Assembly (NCBI GenBank): GCA_948467735.1
Contig: CAOKFN010000020.1
Coordinates: forward strand, 17,049 to 81,048
Direction of reading: 5' to 3'
Length of the DNA: 64,000 nucleotides
Source: an uncultured bacterium
GTDB taxonomy: Bacteria; Bacillota; Clostridia; Lachnospirales; Lachnospiraceae
Shown: positions 1-8,481 of the stretch, in pieces
Layout of the letters: every line of letters begins with the position of its first letter
How positions within the stretch are numbered: the first letter of the stretch is position 1
Notes under the pieces: model-generated
What the model was told of the DNA's origin: nothing
Seen by the model: only the letters and a program-made list of their open reading frames with translations
Database searches by the model: none
Program-made: the position numbers and the translations under genes

Positions 1-192
1 GATAAATCCTCTCGACTCCGGTCCTGCCACCACATCATAATCCAAATCCTTAATTTTTTCCTGCATAGTATCTATAGCGAGCTGCAGCCCCGCCGCATCC
101 TGCAGAACACTTGTCACATCACGGAAAATAATACCCTTCTCAGGAAAATCCGGTATGCTTACCACATATTCTTCCAATTTCTTCTCACTCAT
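1..192 (-). CDS. apt: Adenine phosphoribosyltransferase, N-terminal part (cut by window edge)
   Basis: Translation from the ATG at 192 gives 64 codons that match the start of adenine phosphoribosyltransferase: a leading amphipathic helix, then IPDFPEKGIIFRDVTSVLQD, then VAGPESRGFI, all typical of APRT. The enzyme salvages adenine to AMP with PRPP in the cytoplasm. An AGGAGAGGTG ribosome site lies upstream of the ATG. The PRPP-binding motif and C-terminus fall beyond base 1. It is the last visible gene of a minus-strand run with the CBS, DUF308 and SEC-C genes; about 70 bases separate it from the CBS gene, so it could have its own promoter. The family call is confident; completeness of the gene cannot be judged. 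Confidence 0.9.
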   Translation of the reverse strand, partial: MSEKKLEEYVVSIPDFPEKGIIFRDVTSVLQDAAGLQLAIDTMQEKIKDLDYDVVAGPESRGFI

Positions 193-261
193 AATGATTA
201 CACCTCTCCTATGTATTTATACTCTTATCAAGACGCGCAGACAGCACGAATAACCTGCCGT

Positions 262-708
262 TCAGGACTTTTCCGGAAAGTCAAATCCCGGACAGTCTCT
301 GCACTTGTCCACAAAATACTTAATAATATCGCTTCGGGTAACGATTCCGATAAAGACATTTCTATCGTCAATCACCGGCACGAAGTTCTGGCACTTTGCG
401 CGTTCCAGCAGATTTTCCATTGCCGTGTCAATACACGCGGGCTTCACTTTGCCGCTTTGTATAAAATCATGCACTGTCATATGTTCCAGATTTTTTAATG
501 TGATATCCTCCAAACTTTGGTTATATGCGAGAATGTTCCAGAGGAAATCTCCCACGCTGACGACTCCCACATATCTATCCTCAACATCAATGACGGGAAT
601 GGCGCCAAATCCGCTTCTCCGAAGTTTTTCAAGTCCCTGACGCAGAGTCATATCGTCACGCAGATATGCCACCTCGGACTTAGGCAATAAAAACGATGCA
701 ATATTCAC
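262..708 (-). CDS. CBS-domain pair protein
   Basis: A 148-residue cytoplasmic protein made almost entirely of two CBS motifs. The first (about 1-60) contains GFGAIPVIDVEDRYVGVVS followed by a DFL helix; the second (about 75-140) contains QNFVPVIDDRNVFIGIVTRSDI. A CBS pair of this kind (Bateman module) normally binds adenine nucleotides or SAM and acts as a sensor. No effector domain is attached, so its partner is unknown. The start overlaps the stop of the upstream DUF308 gene by 4 bases (ATGA type), which points to translational coupling. It lies before apt, so an adenylate-sensing role near purine salvage is possible, but that is inference. Confidence 0.85.
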   Translation of the reverse strand: MNIASFLLPKSEVAYLRDDMTLRQGLEKLRRSGFGAIPVIDVEDRYVGVVSVGDFLWNILAYNQSLEDITLKNLEHMTVHDFIQSGKVKPACIDTAMENLLERAKCQNFVPVIDDRNVFIGIVTRSDIIKYFVDKCRDCPGFDFPEKS

Positions 709-1628
709 TGTTTCGCTTCCTCATTCTTTACTGCTTCCATATTATCGACATCAATATTCTCTTGGTTTTTCTCTAAAGACTGTTTATCAAATGCCTCAAT
801 TTCCGGCTGCGCTTCTTGGGCAGGCTGCTCCTTTTCCTTGGATTTCTTTTCCTCTCCGAAATGCCCTTCTTCCGTGAAATTCTCTTCCAAGGATTTCTTC
901 TCTTCCTTGGATTTCTTTCCGCTTTCCTTGAATTTCTTTTCTTCCTTGGAAGGTTTTTGTTCCGTGGAAGGCTTCTCTTCCATGGAATGCTTTTCTTCCA
1001 TGGAATGCTTTTCTTCCATGGATTGTCCCTCTTCCCCGTTTACAATCTCGACGTAAGAGCCTTCCACCGCCCTCAAATCATCATAATATTTCCTAATCTT
1101 GCCCGCAAAATAAAGGACGATAAAACAATCCGTGACGCCGCTGAATATCAGGCCGGCCCCCACCAGCTGAAACAGAAGCACAAGGGTCTCAAAAGGATTG
1201 AGAATGACCACGACTCCGAAAATTACATTAATCGCGGCCAAAACCAGCATCGCAGCCCAGCTGCCATACTCCATCCGCTTCATATCTATCACATCCTGAA
1301 GCTTCCGGCATCCGCTGGTGACGACCAGAATCCCCAAGATAATCGGCACCAGTTCAATCAGCCAGTCCACCTTATAAAGCACAATAATACCTATGGAGAT
1401 GCTCACCAAGCCATATACAAAATCATTGCGATAATAATTCTCATGCGCTTCCCTGAGCAGATAACAAATCATAGAAACCGCGCCCGCCACAATCAGCAGG
1501 GCGCCAATCAGATACCCCAGAGTCTTTACCATTGTCTCAGGAATCACGATACAGACAATTCCCAGTACAACATACAGCACAGAAACCAAAACAGCATCCC
1601 ATTTGACTTGTTGTAAAAGTTTTTTCAT
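705..1628 (-). CDS. DUF308/HdeD-like membrane protein with hexapeptide-repeat tail
   Basis: A 307-residue protein. Residues 10-180 hold about six hydrophobic segments, in the pattern of DUF308 (HdeD-like) proteins: short helices in pairs with small polar loops. No enzymatic residues are recognisable. Residues 201-268 form a highly charged cytoplasmic tail of hexapeptide units, starting as SMEEKH repeats and drifting to STEQKP, SKEEKK and SLEEN. The tail is encoded by an 18-bp minisatellite that recurs in unrelated genes of this window. The start is an ATG at 1628. The gene overlaps the CBS gene by 4 bases and follows the SEC-C gene by 49 bases. Function unknown; acid-stress roles known for HdeD should not be assumed. 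Confidence 0.75.
   Translation of the reverse strand: MKKLLQQVKWDAVLVSVLYVVLGIVCIVIPETMVKTLGYLIGALLIVAGAVSMICYLLREAHENYYRNDFVYGLVSISIGIIVLYKVDWLIELVPIILGILVVTSGCRKLQDVIDMKRMEYGSWAAMLVLAAINVIFGVVVILNPFETLVLLFQLVGAGLIFSGVTDCFIVLYFAGKIRKYYDDLRAVEGSYVEIVNGEEGQSMEEKHSMEEKHSMEEKPSTEQKPSKEEKKFKESGKKSKEEKKSLEENFTEEGHFGEEKKSKEKEQPAQEAQPEIEAFDKQSLEKNQENIDVDNMEAVKNEEAKQ
825..1028 (-). repeat. 18-bp in-frame minisatellite, locus A (in DUF308 gene)
   Basis: Read on the minus strand, the best-conserved copies are CATTCCATGGAAGAAAAG, coding HSMEEK. Three near-identical units lie at about 975-1028. Copies towards 825 are increasingly degenerate but keep the 6-residue period and the Glu/Lys-rich character. 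The frame is open throughout. Confidence 0.85.
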
Positions 1629-1677
1629 ATTCCTCTCCGTTTCTGCCGTGGTCCGGTAAAATCATCCATCCGGCCTT

Positions 1678-2181
1678 CTATTTTCTGCCGCAGCATTTTT
1701 TATATTTCTTTCCGCTTCCGCAGGGACAGGGATCGTTAGGATAAATTTTGGCTTCCTTCACGATTGTGGTTGAAGATTTCTGCTCCCTGTAAAGAGCCTT
1801 TCTGGTTTCTTCATCAAAAATATCGTTCCACTCCTCCAGCTGATACAGCCAGTCCGCGTCCACAGCCACCATATTTTTATAGAGAAGCTTTTTATCAAAA
1901 CCAAGATTTACCACCGTATCCTCTTCCATCTCTTCTATAGGATTCGGCTTTACAAGGCTGTCATTGATACCGTCCAGAAAACCGGTCATGGTCATAATGC
2001 CGACCTGATATTTCTCAGCCAGCTCTTTCACGGTTCCCTCCACCACTTCGTCAGGGTTCTTCAAAAGCTGGGCATAGATGGCCTTCTCTTCCTGAAAGTA
2101 TGCCCCCCATAATTTCTGAAGCTTGTCCTGACCCAAAGTCTGATTATATGCCGTCTCTTTCCACTTGTCCAATAATGCCAT
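1678..2181 (-). CDS. SEC-C metal-binding domain protein
   Basis: A 167-residue protein. Its C-terminus is a SEC-C motif, PCPCGSGKKYKKCCG, with the Cys-x-Cys and Cys-Cys ligands for a zinc ion, as at the end of SecA and in many small unrelated proteins. The first 120 residues are helical and acidic and contain a stretch (about 45-120) seen in clostridial proteins of this type with no known role. I start it at the ATG at 2181, because AGGTGG sits 8 bases upstream. The longer GTG start at 2193 has poorer spacing. It is the promoter-proximal gene of the run leading to the DUF308 and CBS genes. Confidence 0.8.
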   Translation of the reverse strand: MALLDKWKETAYNQTLGQDKLQKLWGAYFQEEKAIYAQLLKNPDEVVEGTVKELAEKYQVGIMTMTGFLDGINDSLVKPNPIEEMEEDTVVNLGFDKKLLYKNMVAVDADWLYQLEEWNDIFDEETRKALYREQKSSTTIVKEAKIYPNDPCPCGSGKKYKKCCGRK

Positions 2182-2290
2182 ATCCGTTACCACCTTTTCC
2201 TCTAACTATTTTGGCAGTTCAACTCTGCCGTTCTCTTCCCTCGGCTGTATTCCGAAGCCGGATATTTCAGAATATTCACCGTTTCTATAT

Positions 2291-2319
2291 AGTATATAAC
2301 AGATTAAATATGAACACAA
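2291..2319 (-). promoter_or_regulatory. Candidate sigma-A promoter for the SEC-C/DUF308/CBS run
   Basis: On the minus strand TTGTGT (2314-2319) and TATACT (2291-2296) are separated by 17 bases. The site lies about 110 bases upstream of the SEC-C start. Sequence match only. Confidence 0.45.
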
Positions 2320-2518
2320 CAAAAAAATTTGAAATATTTTATTTCCATGTATAAACTCTGTTATTCCGGCTAAAATAATAATTGTCAAGGAGTTCCTCCT
2401 TTGGACCCCCCTCCTTGGATTCTACAAAAGATAAATAATAATACTTAGGCTCTGCAATGCAGAACCTTATCCTCCCCTTTTATGAGGTGCCCAAAGGCCG
2501 CTTCCTGCGGAGTGCCCA

Positions 2519-2593
2519 CAGCCTCCCAAGGAGGAGCCATAGGCAGCCTCCCAAGGAAGGGCCATGGGCAGCCTCCCAAGGAGGGGCCAACGG
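2519..2593 (+). repeat. 25-bp tandem repeat, three copies
   Basis: Three contiguous 25-base units (2519-2543, 2544-2568, 2569-2593) differ at only a few positions. Each begins CAGCCTCCCAAGGA and can fold CCTCC against GGAGG. The array lies in a 728-base gene-free interval (2182-2909). Confidence 0.9.
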
Positions 2594-2604
2594 CCACCTC
2601 CTTT

Positions 2605-2642
2605 ATCCCGGGCTTAGCGTTTAGTGCAGGTCCGGGATTTTT
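2605..2642 (+). terminator. Rho-independent terminator-like hairpin
   Basis: ATCCCGG (2605-2611) pairs with CCGGGAT (2632-2638) and is followed by five T residues. A second T-run follows GACGGCCGCC. It could end a plus-strand transcript through the 25-bp repeats. Confidence 0.5.
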
Positions 2643-2909
2643 GACGGCCGCCTTTTTTTATGTTTCGCACATTTTTTTCTTCCGTTCCATGCCCATCGGA
2701 CATATTTTCCTCCACAGATTATCTCTGCCATATTCCTATGTCGCAGACGTCAATTCAGCGCCAGCAAGATAACGTAAGAATTATCTTTTCAAAACTGCTT
2801 TTTTATAGTATGATACTTATCAGAAGGCGATTCCTGTCAACAGGCGCCCGAAACGCCCACAAACCCCCTATACAATATTCCCCATGGAACCCATACCAAA
2901 AGGAGCCGT

Positions 2910-3236
2910 ATGAAAATAAGCAGATCCGAAAAAAAAGAACAAACGATAGAAAAAAATGCAAAAACCCCTTCCAAAAGAAAAACAGCCCCCAAACAAATCA
3001 TCGCCCTCACAGGGGCGGTTTTGTTGGTTTTATTATACCTCATCACTTTGATTGCGGCGATAATGGACAGCTCCGCTTCCGCGTACTGGTTCCGCCTCAG
3101 TCTGGGTGCTTCCTTCGCCCTGCCGCTGCTTATCTGGATATATACATGGCTTGCCCGCAAAATAACCAACAGGCCCACCATAGGAGACCCTGAGGCACCG
3201 GAACACTGCGATGACGAAACCCTCCCTCCGGATTAA
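2910..3236 (+). CDS. Small two-helix membrane protein, unknown
   Basis: A 108-residue protein not recognised as any named family. Residues 1-28 are Lys-rich and cytoplasmic by the positive-inside rule. Two hydrophobic segments follow (about 30-50 and 62-82), then a short acidic tail. The start is supported by AAAGGAG seven bases before the ATG. It is one of the few plus-strand genes and stands alone, convergent with the HAD gene whose end is only 8 bases away. A TATAGT-like -10 lies near 2815. Real gene likely; function unknown. Confidence 0.65.
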   Translation: MKISRSEKKEQTIEKNAKTPSKRKTAPKQIIALTGAVLLVLLYLITLIAAIMDSSASAYWFRLSLGASFALPLLIWIYTWLARKITNRPTIGDPEAPEHCDDETLPPD

Positions 3237-3244
3237 AGCTTCGT

Positions 3245-3847
3245 TCAGGATTGAGTTAAACCCGCCAGCGCTTCCTCAACCTGTTCCTTTGTGTGAAATA
3301 TGATGCCTGCAAACCCCAGCGCCTGCGCCGCCTCCACATTCTTCGGCGTGTCGTCAATAAACACACATTCTTCCGCATTCAATCCATATCTTGAAAGCAG
3401 AACCTGATATATCTTTTCATCCGGCTTAATCATTCTCTCCCGATAGGACAGGATCCCTCCGTCCATATAGGGAAGAAAATCAAGGGCGTCAATACAATCC
3501 GTATACGCCTTGTCCGAAAAATTAGACAGATAATATACGCCGTACCCTTTTTCCTTCCATTTCCGAATCCAAGGGATGGCATAATCGCGCTTTGTCACCA
3601 TTCCGGTGATATTTCCAAACGCAAGGTATAATTCCTTCTCAATCTCAGGATCCATTTTTACAAATTCCTGCATTAATTTTTCCGTGTCCCATACGCCCCG
3701 GTCCACTTCATTCCAGAGAGGACTCAAAAAAGAAGCTCTCGCAATACGCATAATCATCGTATCGCTAAAGCCCTTGTCCCGCAGAAAGCCCTCCCACCTG
3801 AAATCCGTCAGTACGTTTCCGATATCAAATATAATATTGCCAATCAC
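3245..3847 (-). CDS. HAD-superfamily hydrolase (YihX-like, subfamily IA)
   Basis: A 200-residue soluble phosphatase-like protein. Motif I is IIFDIGNVLTDF, with Asp8 as the predicted nucleophile and Gly rather than Asp at +2, as in the YihX branch. Motif II is the Ser in YYLSNFSD (about 105). Motif III/IV is the Lys in MIKPDEKIY with the acidic pair in CVFIDDTPKNVEAA. A helical cap lies between about residues 15 and 85. The length is normal for the family. The likely substrates are small sugar phosphates, but none can be assigned. It is convergent with the small membrane protein on the left and lies 46 bases downstream of the LysR gene. Confidence 0.85.
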   Translation of the reverse strand: MIGNIIFDIGNVLTDFRWEGFLRDKGFSDTMIMRIARASFLSPLWNEVDRGVWDTEKLMQEFVKMDPEIEKELYLAFGNITGMVTKRDYAIPWIRKWKEKGYGVYYLSNFSDKAYTDCIDALDFLPYMDGGILSYRERMIKPDEKIYQVLLSRYGLNAEECVFIDDTPKNVEAAQALGFAGIIFHTKEQVEEALAGLTQS

Positions 3848-3893
3848 GTTTTCATCCTCCAGAAATCCCGCTTATTCCCTCTTTCAAAGCGGC

Positions 3894-4790
3894 TTATTCC
3901 ACGCCCTCGTTTTCCATAATCTCCAAAAGCTTCCCCGCCGCGGCGGAAAAGGGAGTATTGCTTCCTGTCACCACACAGAACTGCCTCTTGGGTATCATTT
4001 TATTAAATCGAAGTTCAAAAAGCATTCCCGACTCCAAATCCTTGGCCGCAAAATCTCTGACCACACAGCCCACACCCAGATTCCTCAGTGCAAACTGCAC
4101 GATCATATCGCTGTTTGCCAGCTCAAATTCCGGCTGCAGCACCACATTGTTTCTTTTCAGATACGCATCCATATAGCTGCGGGTACTGGTATTCACCTCC
4201 AGAAAAATCATGGGGAGCCGTTCCAATTCCTGAAAATCGAGCATTTTATTTTTATAGGAAATAAAACGCCTCCCCGCCACAAACACATCCTCAATTTCTC
4301 TTACCGCTTTCCCACGGATATCTCCGCCCAGCTCAAAGGGGGTGCTGACCACGCCGAAATCTATTTTTCCTTCTCTTAAAAGCTTCAGGGTGCCCGGAGT
4401 GGGCGCGTTGCTGACAGTTACCTTAATACCGGGATATCTCTCATGAAACTCCTCCAAAAAGGGGAGCAGATAGAAGCGCAGCGTCATATCGCTGGCGCCG
4501 ATATGCACCTCGCCCAAGTCCAGATTCCGCATCTGCCTGACCTTTTCCACACCCTGCTCTATCTGCTCGTAGCCCTTTTCCACATAGCTGTATAAAAGCC
4601 GTCCTTCTCCCGTGAGCCGGATTCCTTTGGAAGCCCGCCGGAACAGAGTCACCCCGAGAATCCTTTCCAACTGTTTCAGAGACTGGCTCACCGCAGGCTG
4701 GGATATGGAAAGCTCGTCTGCCGCTCCGGTGACGCTTCCCAGCTTGGCCGTATAGTAAAACACTTTAAAATATTCCAGATTCCCAACCAT
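3894..4790 (-). CDS. LysR-family transcriptional regulator
   Basis: A 298-residue protein. The N-terminal winged helix-turn-helix (about 1-60) includes YTAKLGSVTGAADELSISQPAVSQSLKQLE, split here by type: helix 2, turn, recognition helix. Residues 90-295 are the periplasmic-binding-protein-like effector domain, with the usual GxLxxG pattern in LDLGEVHIGAS. I chose the ATG at 4790, which has a purine-rich site upstream; a GTG 17 codons earlier has none. LysR proteins usually control a divergent gene, but here the neighbours are purA upstream and the HAD gene downstream on the same strand, so the target is unclear. Confidence 0.88.
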   Translation of the reverse strand: MVGNLEYFKVFYYTAKLGSVTGAADELSISQPAVSQSLKQLERILGVTLFRRASKGIRLTGEGRLLYSYVEKGYEQIEQGVEKVRQMRNLDLGEVHIGASDMTLRFYLLPFLEEFHERYPGIKVTVSNAPTPGTLKLLREGKIDFGVVSTPFELGGDIRGKAVREIEDVFVAGRRFISYKNKMLDFQELERLPMIFLEVNTSTRSYMDAYLKRNNVVLQPEFELANSDMIVQFALRNLGVGCVVRDFAAKDLESGMLFELRFNKMIPKRQFCVVTGSNTPFSAAAGKLLEIMENEGVE

Positions 4791-4845
4791 ACCCGCCCTT
4801 CCGCATTCGTCATCCGCAAATTCACATGATATGCCGCACACTGGT

Positions 4846-4873
4846 AAAACCTACGGCGAATCCCCGCCGCAGG
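4846..4873 (-). terminator. Terminator downstream of purA
   Basis: On the minus strand CCTGCGGCG pairs with CGCCGTAGG (one G-U pair) around a six-base loop and is followed by TTTT. It lies just after the purA stop and before the LysR start. Confidence 0.65.
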
Positions 4874-4886
4874 CCGCGATAAGGCC

Positions 4887-6170
4887 TTATGAAACAGAGG
4901 TATATATAATATCATCCCTGCCGGGCCCGTTGCTGACCATGGTGATGGGATATCCTATCCGCTCCTGAATAAATTCGATATACCTACGGCAGTTTTCCGG
5001 CAGATCCTCATATTTTTTGATTCCCCGTATATCGCATTTCCAGCCGGGGAGCTTTTCCAAGACAGGCTTCGCCCTCTCCAATTTCGCGGTCACGGGAAAA
5101 TCGGTGGTAATCTCTCCGTCAATCTCATAACCCACGCACACGGGAATCTCGTCCAGATACCCCAATACATCCAGCACTGTAAACGCCACATCCGTCGTCC
5201 CCTGAAGGCGGCAGCCGTATTTGGAGGCCACACAGTCAAACCAGCCCACACGTCTAGGGCGTCCCGTGGTAGCGCCGTACTCGCCCCCGTCGCCGCCCCG
5301 GCGGCGAAGCTCCTCCGCCTCGTCTCCAAACAATTCGGACACAAAAGCCCCCGCTCCCACCGCGGAAGAATATGCCTTGCAGACCGTCACAATCTGTTTG
5401 ATTTCATAGGGCGGAATCCCCGCGCCGATAGCGCCGAAGGCCGCCAGCGTAGAAGAAGAAGTCACCATGGGATAAATTCCATGATCCGGATCCTTCAACG
5501 TTCCCAGCTGTCCCTCCAAGAGCACCGTTTTCCCTTCCTTCAGCGCCCTGTCCAAAAAAGCGGACACATCGCACACATAAGGCGCAATCATATCCCTGTA
5601 CCCGTGCAGCTCCTCCAAAAGCGCGTCGGAATCAATCAAAGGCTTATGATACAAATGCTCTAAGAGTACGTTTTTTGTCTCACAAATACGCGCTGTTTTT
5701 TCCTTCAAAAGCGCCTCGTCAAAAAGCTCGCTCACCTGAAACCCGATCTTGGCGTATTTATCGGAATAGAAAGGAGCAATGCCCGACTTGGTGGAACCAA
5801 AGGATTTCCCACCCAGCCGCTCCTCCTCGTATTGGTCAAATAAAATATGATAGGACATCACCATCTGCGCCCGCTCGGACACTAAGATTTTCGGGCTGGG
5901 CACTCCCTTATCCACAATAGACTGTATTTCCTTGATTAACAGCGGAATGTTCAGCGCCACACCATTGCCGATTACACTGGTAATGTGATCATAAAATACG
6001 CCTGAGGGCAGTGTGTGCAGCGCAAATTTGCCATAATGATTTACAATGGTATGTCCTGCGTTTGCACCCCCTTGAAACCTCACCACAATATCCGCCTTCT
6101 GGGCCATCATATCGGTGATCTTGCCCTTTCCTTCATCACCCCAGTTGGCCCCTACAATCGCCTTAACCAT
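4887..6170 (-). CDS. purA: Adenylosuccinate synthetase
   Basis: A 427-residue enzyme of usual length that joins IMP and aspartate with GTP, the first step from IMP to AMP. The N-terminal P-loop-like motif GANWGDEGKGK holds the catalytic Asp; GGANAGHTI holds the catalytic His. GSTKSGIAPFYSDK and the TTGRPRRVGWFD segment (IMP and aspartate binding) are also visible. The ATG at 6170 is preferred over the ATG at 6182 because GGAGG lies six bases before it and inside the longer reading. PurB, the next enzyme, is encoded at 24282. A TATACT -10 lies near 6222. The gene has its own terminator and appears monocistronic. Confidence 0.96.
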   Translation of the reverse strand: MVKAIVGANWGDEGKGKITDMMAQKADIVVRFQGGANAGHTIVNHYGKFALHTLPSGVFYDHITSVIGNGVALNIPLLIKEIQSIVDKGVPSPKILVSERAQMVMSYHILFDQYEEERLGGKSFGSTKSGIAPFYSDKYAKIGFQVSELFDEALLKEKTARICETKNVLLEHLYHKPLIDSDALLEELHGYRDMIAPYVCDVSAFLDRALKEGKTVLLEGQLGTLKDPDHGIYPMVTSSSTLAAFGAIGAGIPPYEIKQIVTVCKAYSSAVGAGAFVSELFGDEAEELRRRGGDGGEYGATTGRPRRVGWFDCVASKYGCRLQGTTDVAFTVLDVLGYLDEIPVCVGYEIDGEITTDFPVTAKLERAKPVLEKLPGWKCDIRGIKKYEDLPENCRRYIEFIQERIGYPITMVSNGPGRDDIIYTSVS

Positions 6171-6221
6171 TTTTTCCTCCATTCCCCGCCTGCGGGCAGA
6201 ACTTTTTTCCTTGCTGAACTT

Positions 6222-6257
6222 AGTATAACATAGATTGAGTCATAAGTAAAATCAATA
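6222..6257 (-). promoter_or_regulatory. Candidate purA promoter region
   Basis: On the minus strand TATACT (6222-6227) lies about 50 bases before the purA start, with TTGATT further upstream paired at 17 bases with TATGTT. The two overlapping options cannot be separated by eye. I see no purine riboswitch in this 250-base gap. Confidence 0.4.
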
Positions 6258-6422
6258 TATATTATGCATGTTATAACATATACTTAATACTGCTGTTTAT
6301 TTTCATACTCCGCCCTTAATGCCCTGCAAATACATCCACATCTTGAAATCGTTCTGTCCCCGGGTTCCCTTTCCCCCATTCCTCCAAAACTCTGTTTAAA
6401 ATGCCTCCACATTCCCGCGGCG

Positions 6423-7652
6423 TTACAATTTCTTTTCACAGAGCATTACGCCTTCAACGCCCTGTCGGAAGCTGTGGAAAGCCGCCCACTCTATGCCTGA
6501 TTTTTCAAAAACGGATACCGCCGCATCCAGCACGGCCTTGAAGTCCCATGCAATAAAATCAAGATAGCCGTAATCTGCGCCCGCCGCGCCGCCGGTATAG
6601 ACAAATCCGTCCGAACCGGCCAGACTCTCTATCTGCGCCGCCGCATTTTCCCGAAAATCCAATATCCGCTCCCCCTTATTCTCTTCCGAAAAGCCTGCCA
6701 AGGGATAACAGAAATACCCCGCCGCAATGCCGTCTTTATGGAAAGCGTCGATCATGCGATTTTCCCCATTCCAAAATTCATTTAACATAGGCACAAAACA
6801 GCTGGAGCCCACGAAGATATCCCTGTGCAGCCCCGGCGCATTCTTATCAGGCTCCATGCGATATGCGGTATACAGCTGGCAGTACCGCTGAGGATCGCTT
6901 AATTCATCCCTTCCCATAGAAAGCTTGTCCATAATATGGGGCAGCAATTCCTCCAGCGTCAGCGCCGGCTCTTCACAGGGTGCCTCGAGTATCTCCAATT
7001 CGCCGATATACTTCATCTCCGCCAGCTCGCCCAGCGCATAATCCAGCATGGCATACGCAATCCAATAGGCGGCGCCCTCCCTATCCTTCAAAAGCAGCAC
7101 AAGCTTTTCACAATAGATGGATACCTTGGCTTCCTGCTCCGTCCACCGGGTCCAAGCCCGGATATCCTTGGCATAGACGCTGTCCCCGCCCATATTAATT
7201 CCGTACTCCGACATATCCTGTGCCTGAGCCTGCCGTCCCACGAAAATATTCCAGCGCTCAAGGACTTCCTTGGGAGCCTGCTTTTGAAAATAGGTCAGCG
7301 GAAACAGGCGCTGCCAATCCCCTTCCAGAGTTAATACCAAATCATATTTTCCTCCGTGAGCGCCCACTTCCGCGCTCACCTTATCAAATATCGGATCCAA
7401 TAAGGCGGTCAGCTGTTCCATCATCACTTGGCTGTCTGCCTTGCTATCCATCAGCTGCCTGAGTTTTCCTTCCTCTTTCAAAAAATGCTCCCAGCCTTCT
7501 TGGACTCTTGTGCGAAAAGGTTTTTGGAATAAGGGCAGAACCTTGTCGTCCTCTACGTTTCCCTTCATCCATTCCGCCGCTCCAACGAATCCCCGCAGAG
7601 GACCTTCCCCGCTTCCTTTCGATTTTTGGAATATATTCTTCCAGTTTTTCAT
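6423..7652 (-). CDS. Unknown soluble protein (409 aa)
   Basis: I do not recognise this family. The protein has no signal peptide, membrane segment or repeat. It is rich in Trp and acidic residues. Notable stretches are GGKYDLVLTLEGDWQRLFPLTYF (about 105-125, given as a description of a Trp/Phe-rich core), an Asp/Glu-rich middle and a final SFRQGVEGVMLCEKKL. The start ATG at 7652 has GGGAGG nine bases upstream. It lies 52 bases after the MTA/SAH nucleosidase gene on the same strand and may share its transcript. Codon use looks like that of the neighbours. Function is not assignable from sequence. Confidence 0.7.
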   Translation of the reverse strand: MKNWKNIFQKSKGSGEGPLRGFVGAAEWMKGNVEDDKVLPLFQKPFRTRVQEGWEHFLKEEGKLRQLMDSKADSQVMMEQLTALLDPIFDKVSAEVGAHGGKYDLVLTLEGDWQRLFPLTYFQKQAPKEVLERWNIFVGRQAQAQDMSEYGINMGGDSVYAKDIRAWTRWTEQEAKVSIYCEKLVLLLKDREGAAYWIAYAMLDYALGELAEMKYIGELEILEAPCEEPALTLEELLPHIMDKLSMGRDELSDPQRYCQLYTAYRMEPDKNAPGLHRDIFVGSSCFVPMLNEFWNGENRMIDAFHKDGIAAGYFCYPLAGFSEENKGERILDFRENAAAQIESLAGSDGFVYTGGAAGADYGYLDFIAWDFKAVLDAAVSVFEKSGIEWAAFHSFRQGVEGVMLCEKKL

Positions 7653-7704
7653 CCTGCAATTCCTCCCTGTCATTATGATAATGGGGATTTTGGCAAACCA
7701 AGCC

Positions 7705-8409
7705 TCATCCCTTGTTTTGCTCTCCCCAAAGTTCGCTTAATAAAGCCGTTGTAATATTCTTCGCAATCAGCGAGGCTTTGGAGCAGTTTTCTTCAAAATT
7801 TCCGATTCCGCTGTAAGCGGCAGTATCCGTAACACATCGGATGGAAATAAAAGGTATGCCGTTGACATAACACACATGGGCGATGCCTGCGGTTTCCATG
7901 TCTACCGTCAAAGGCGCAAATTCATCCTGAATCTTCTTCCGTCCTTTGTCGGATATAAACGACTCTCCCGTAACCATCCGCCCCCAGAATACGTTTCCTG
8001 TCAGCTCCATCCTCCCAACTGCCTTTCTTGATAATTCTATCAATTCTCTGTCCGCCTCAAAAAATACTGATTTCATCCACGGATGGAACTCTGTTAAAAT
8101 ATCTGCCGCAACGTCATGATAACAGACCTCTGTAGAAATGACCGTGTCAAATATTTCGAGCTTTGGATCCATCCCGCCTGCCGTTCCCGAATTGATAATC
8201 ACATCTACGCCAAACACATCTATCAAAAGCTGCGTCGCTATCGCGGCATTTACCCTGCATACCCCGCAAAACAGCACGACAGCTTCTACGCCGGCAAGCT
8301 GTCCTTCATAGAACTTCAACATGGCTCTCTCGGTAATTTTGACGCCTTCCATTGCAGGCAGAAAAGGAGCAAGCTCTTCGTCTCCTGCGCATACTATTCC
8401 AACCTTCAT
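7705..8409 (-). CDS. mtnN: 5'-methylthioadenosine/S-adenosylhomocysteine nucleosidase
   Basis: A 234-residue protein of the nucleoside phosphorylase/nucleosidase fold. It is expected to hydrolyse MTA and SAH to adenine plus the thioribosyl sugar, feeding adenine to Apt and clearing SAH. The N-terminus MKVGIVCAGDEEL carries the acidic catalytic position; INSGTAGG is the glycine loop; VDMETAGIAHVC carries the catalytic Glu and ribose contacts; CVTDTA holds the Asp that protonates adenine. The sequence is more divergent than typical Pfs, so a related futalosine- or nucleoside-specific enzyme is possible. The start is the ATG at 8409, with GGAG eight bases upstream. Confidence 0.8.
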   Translation of the reverse strand: MKVGIVCAGDEELAPFLPAMEGVKITERAMLKFYEGQLAGVEAVVLFCGVCRVNAAIATQLLIDVFGVDVIINSGTAGGMDPKLEIFDTVISTEVCYHDVAADILTEFHPWMKSVFFEADRELIELSRKAVGRMELTGNVFWGRMVTGESFISDKGRKKIQDEFAPLTVDMETAGIAHVCYVNGIPFISIRCVTDTAAYSGIGNFEENCSKASLIAKNITTALLSELWGEQNKG

Positions 8410-8481
8410 AGGGATATCTCCATTCATTTCGATTGATTTTCTCTCCGTTTCGCTTCCCTGTCATCGGTAAACCGACGGGAC

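Larger units (their letters stand above)
2439..2645 (+). ncRNA. Candidate structured RNA over the 25-bp repeats
   Basis: On the plus strand there is a weak promoter-like pair (TTGGAT at 2415-2420, TAATAC at 2439-2444). It is followed by a near-palindrome (2447-2467), three GC-rich repeat units that each contain CCTCC and GGAGG able to pair, and a hairpin plus T-run at 2605-2642. No convincing open frame with a ribosome site covers it. This is an inference from structure; transcription is not shown. Confidence 0.3.

Noticed and set aside
2206..2388. 60-codon frame on the minus strand
   Set aside because: Starts with a TTG that is better read as part of a promoter-like TTGACA, and has no recognisable protein features.
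2519..2593. Possible CRISPR array at the 25-bp repeats
   Set aside because: No spacers; only three direct copies.
6171..6422. Purine riboswitch upstream of purA
   Set aside because: I looked for the conserved junction and loop bases and did not find them.
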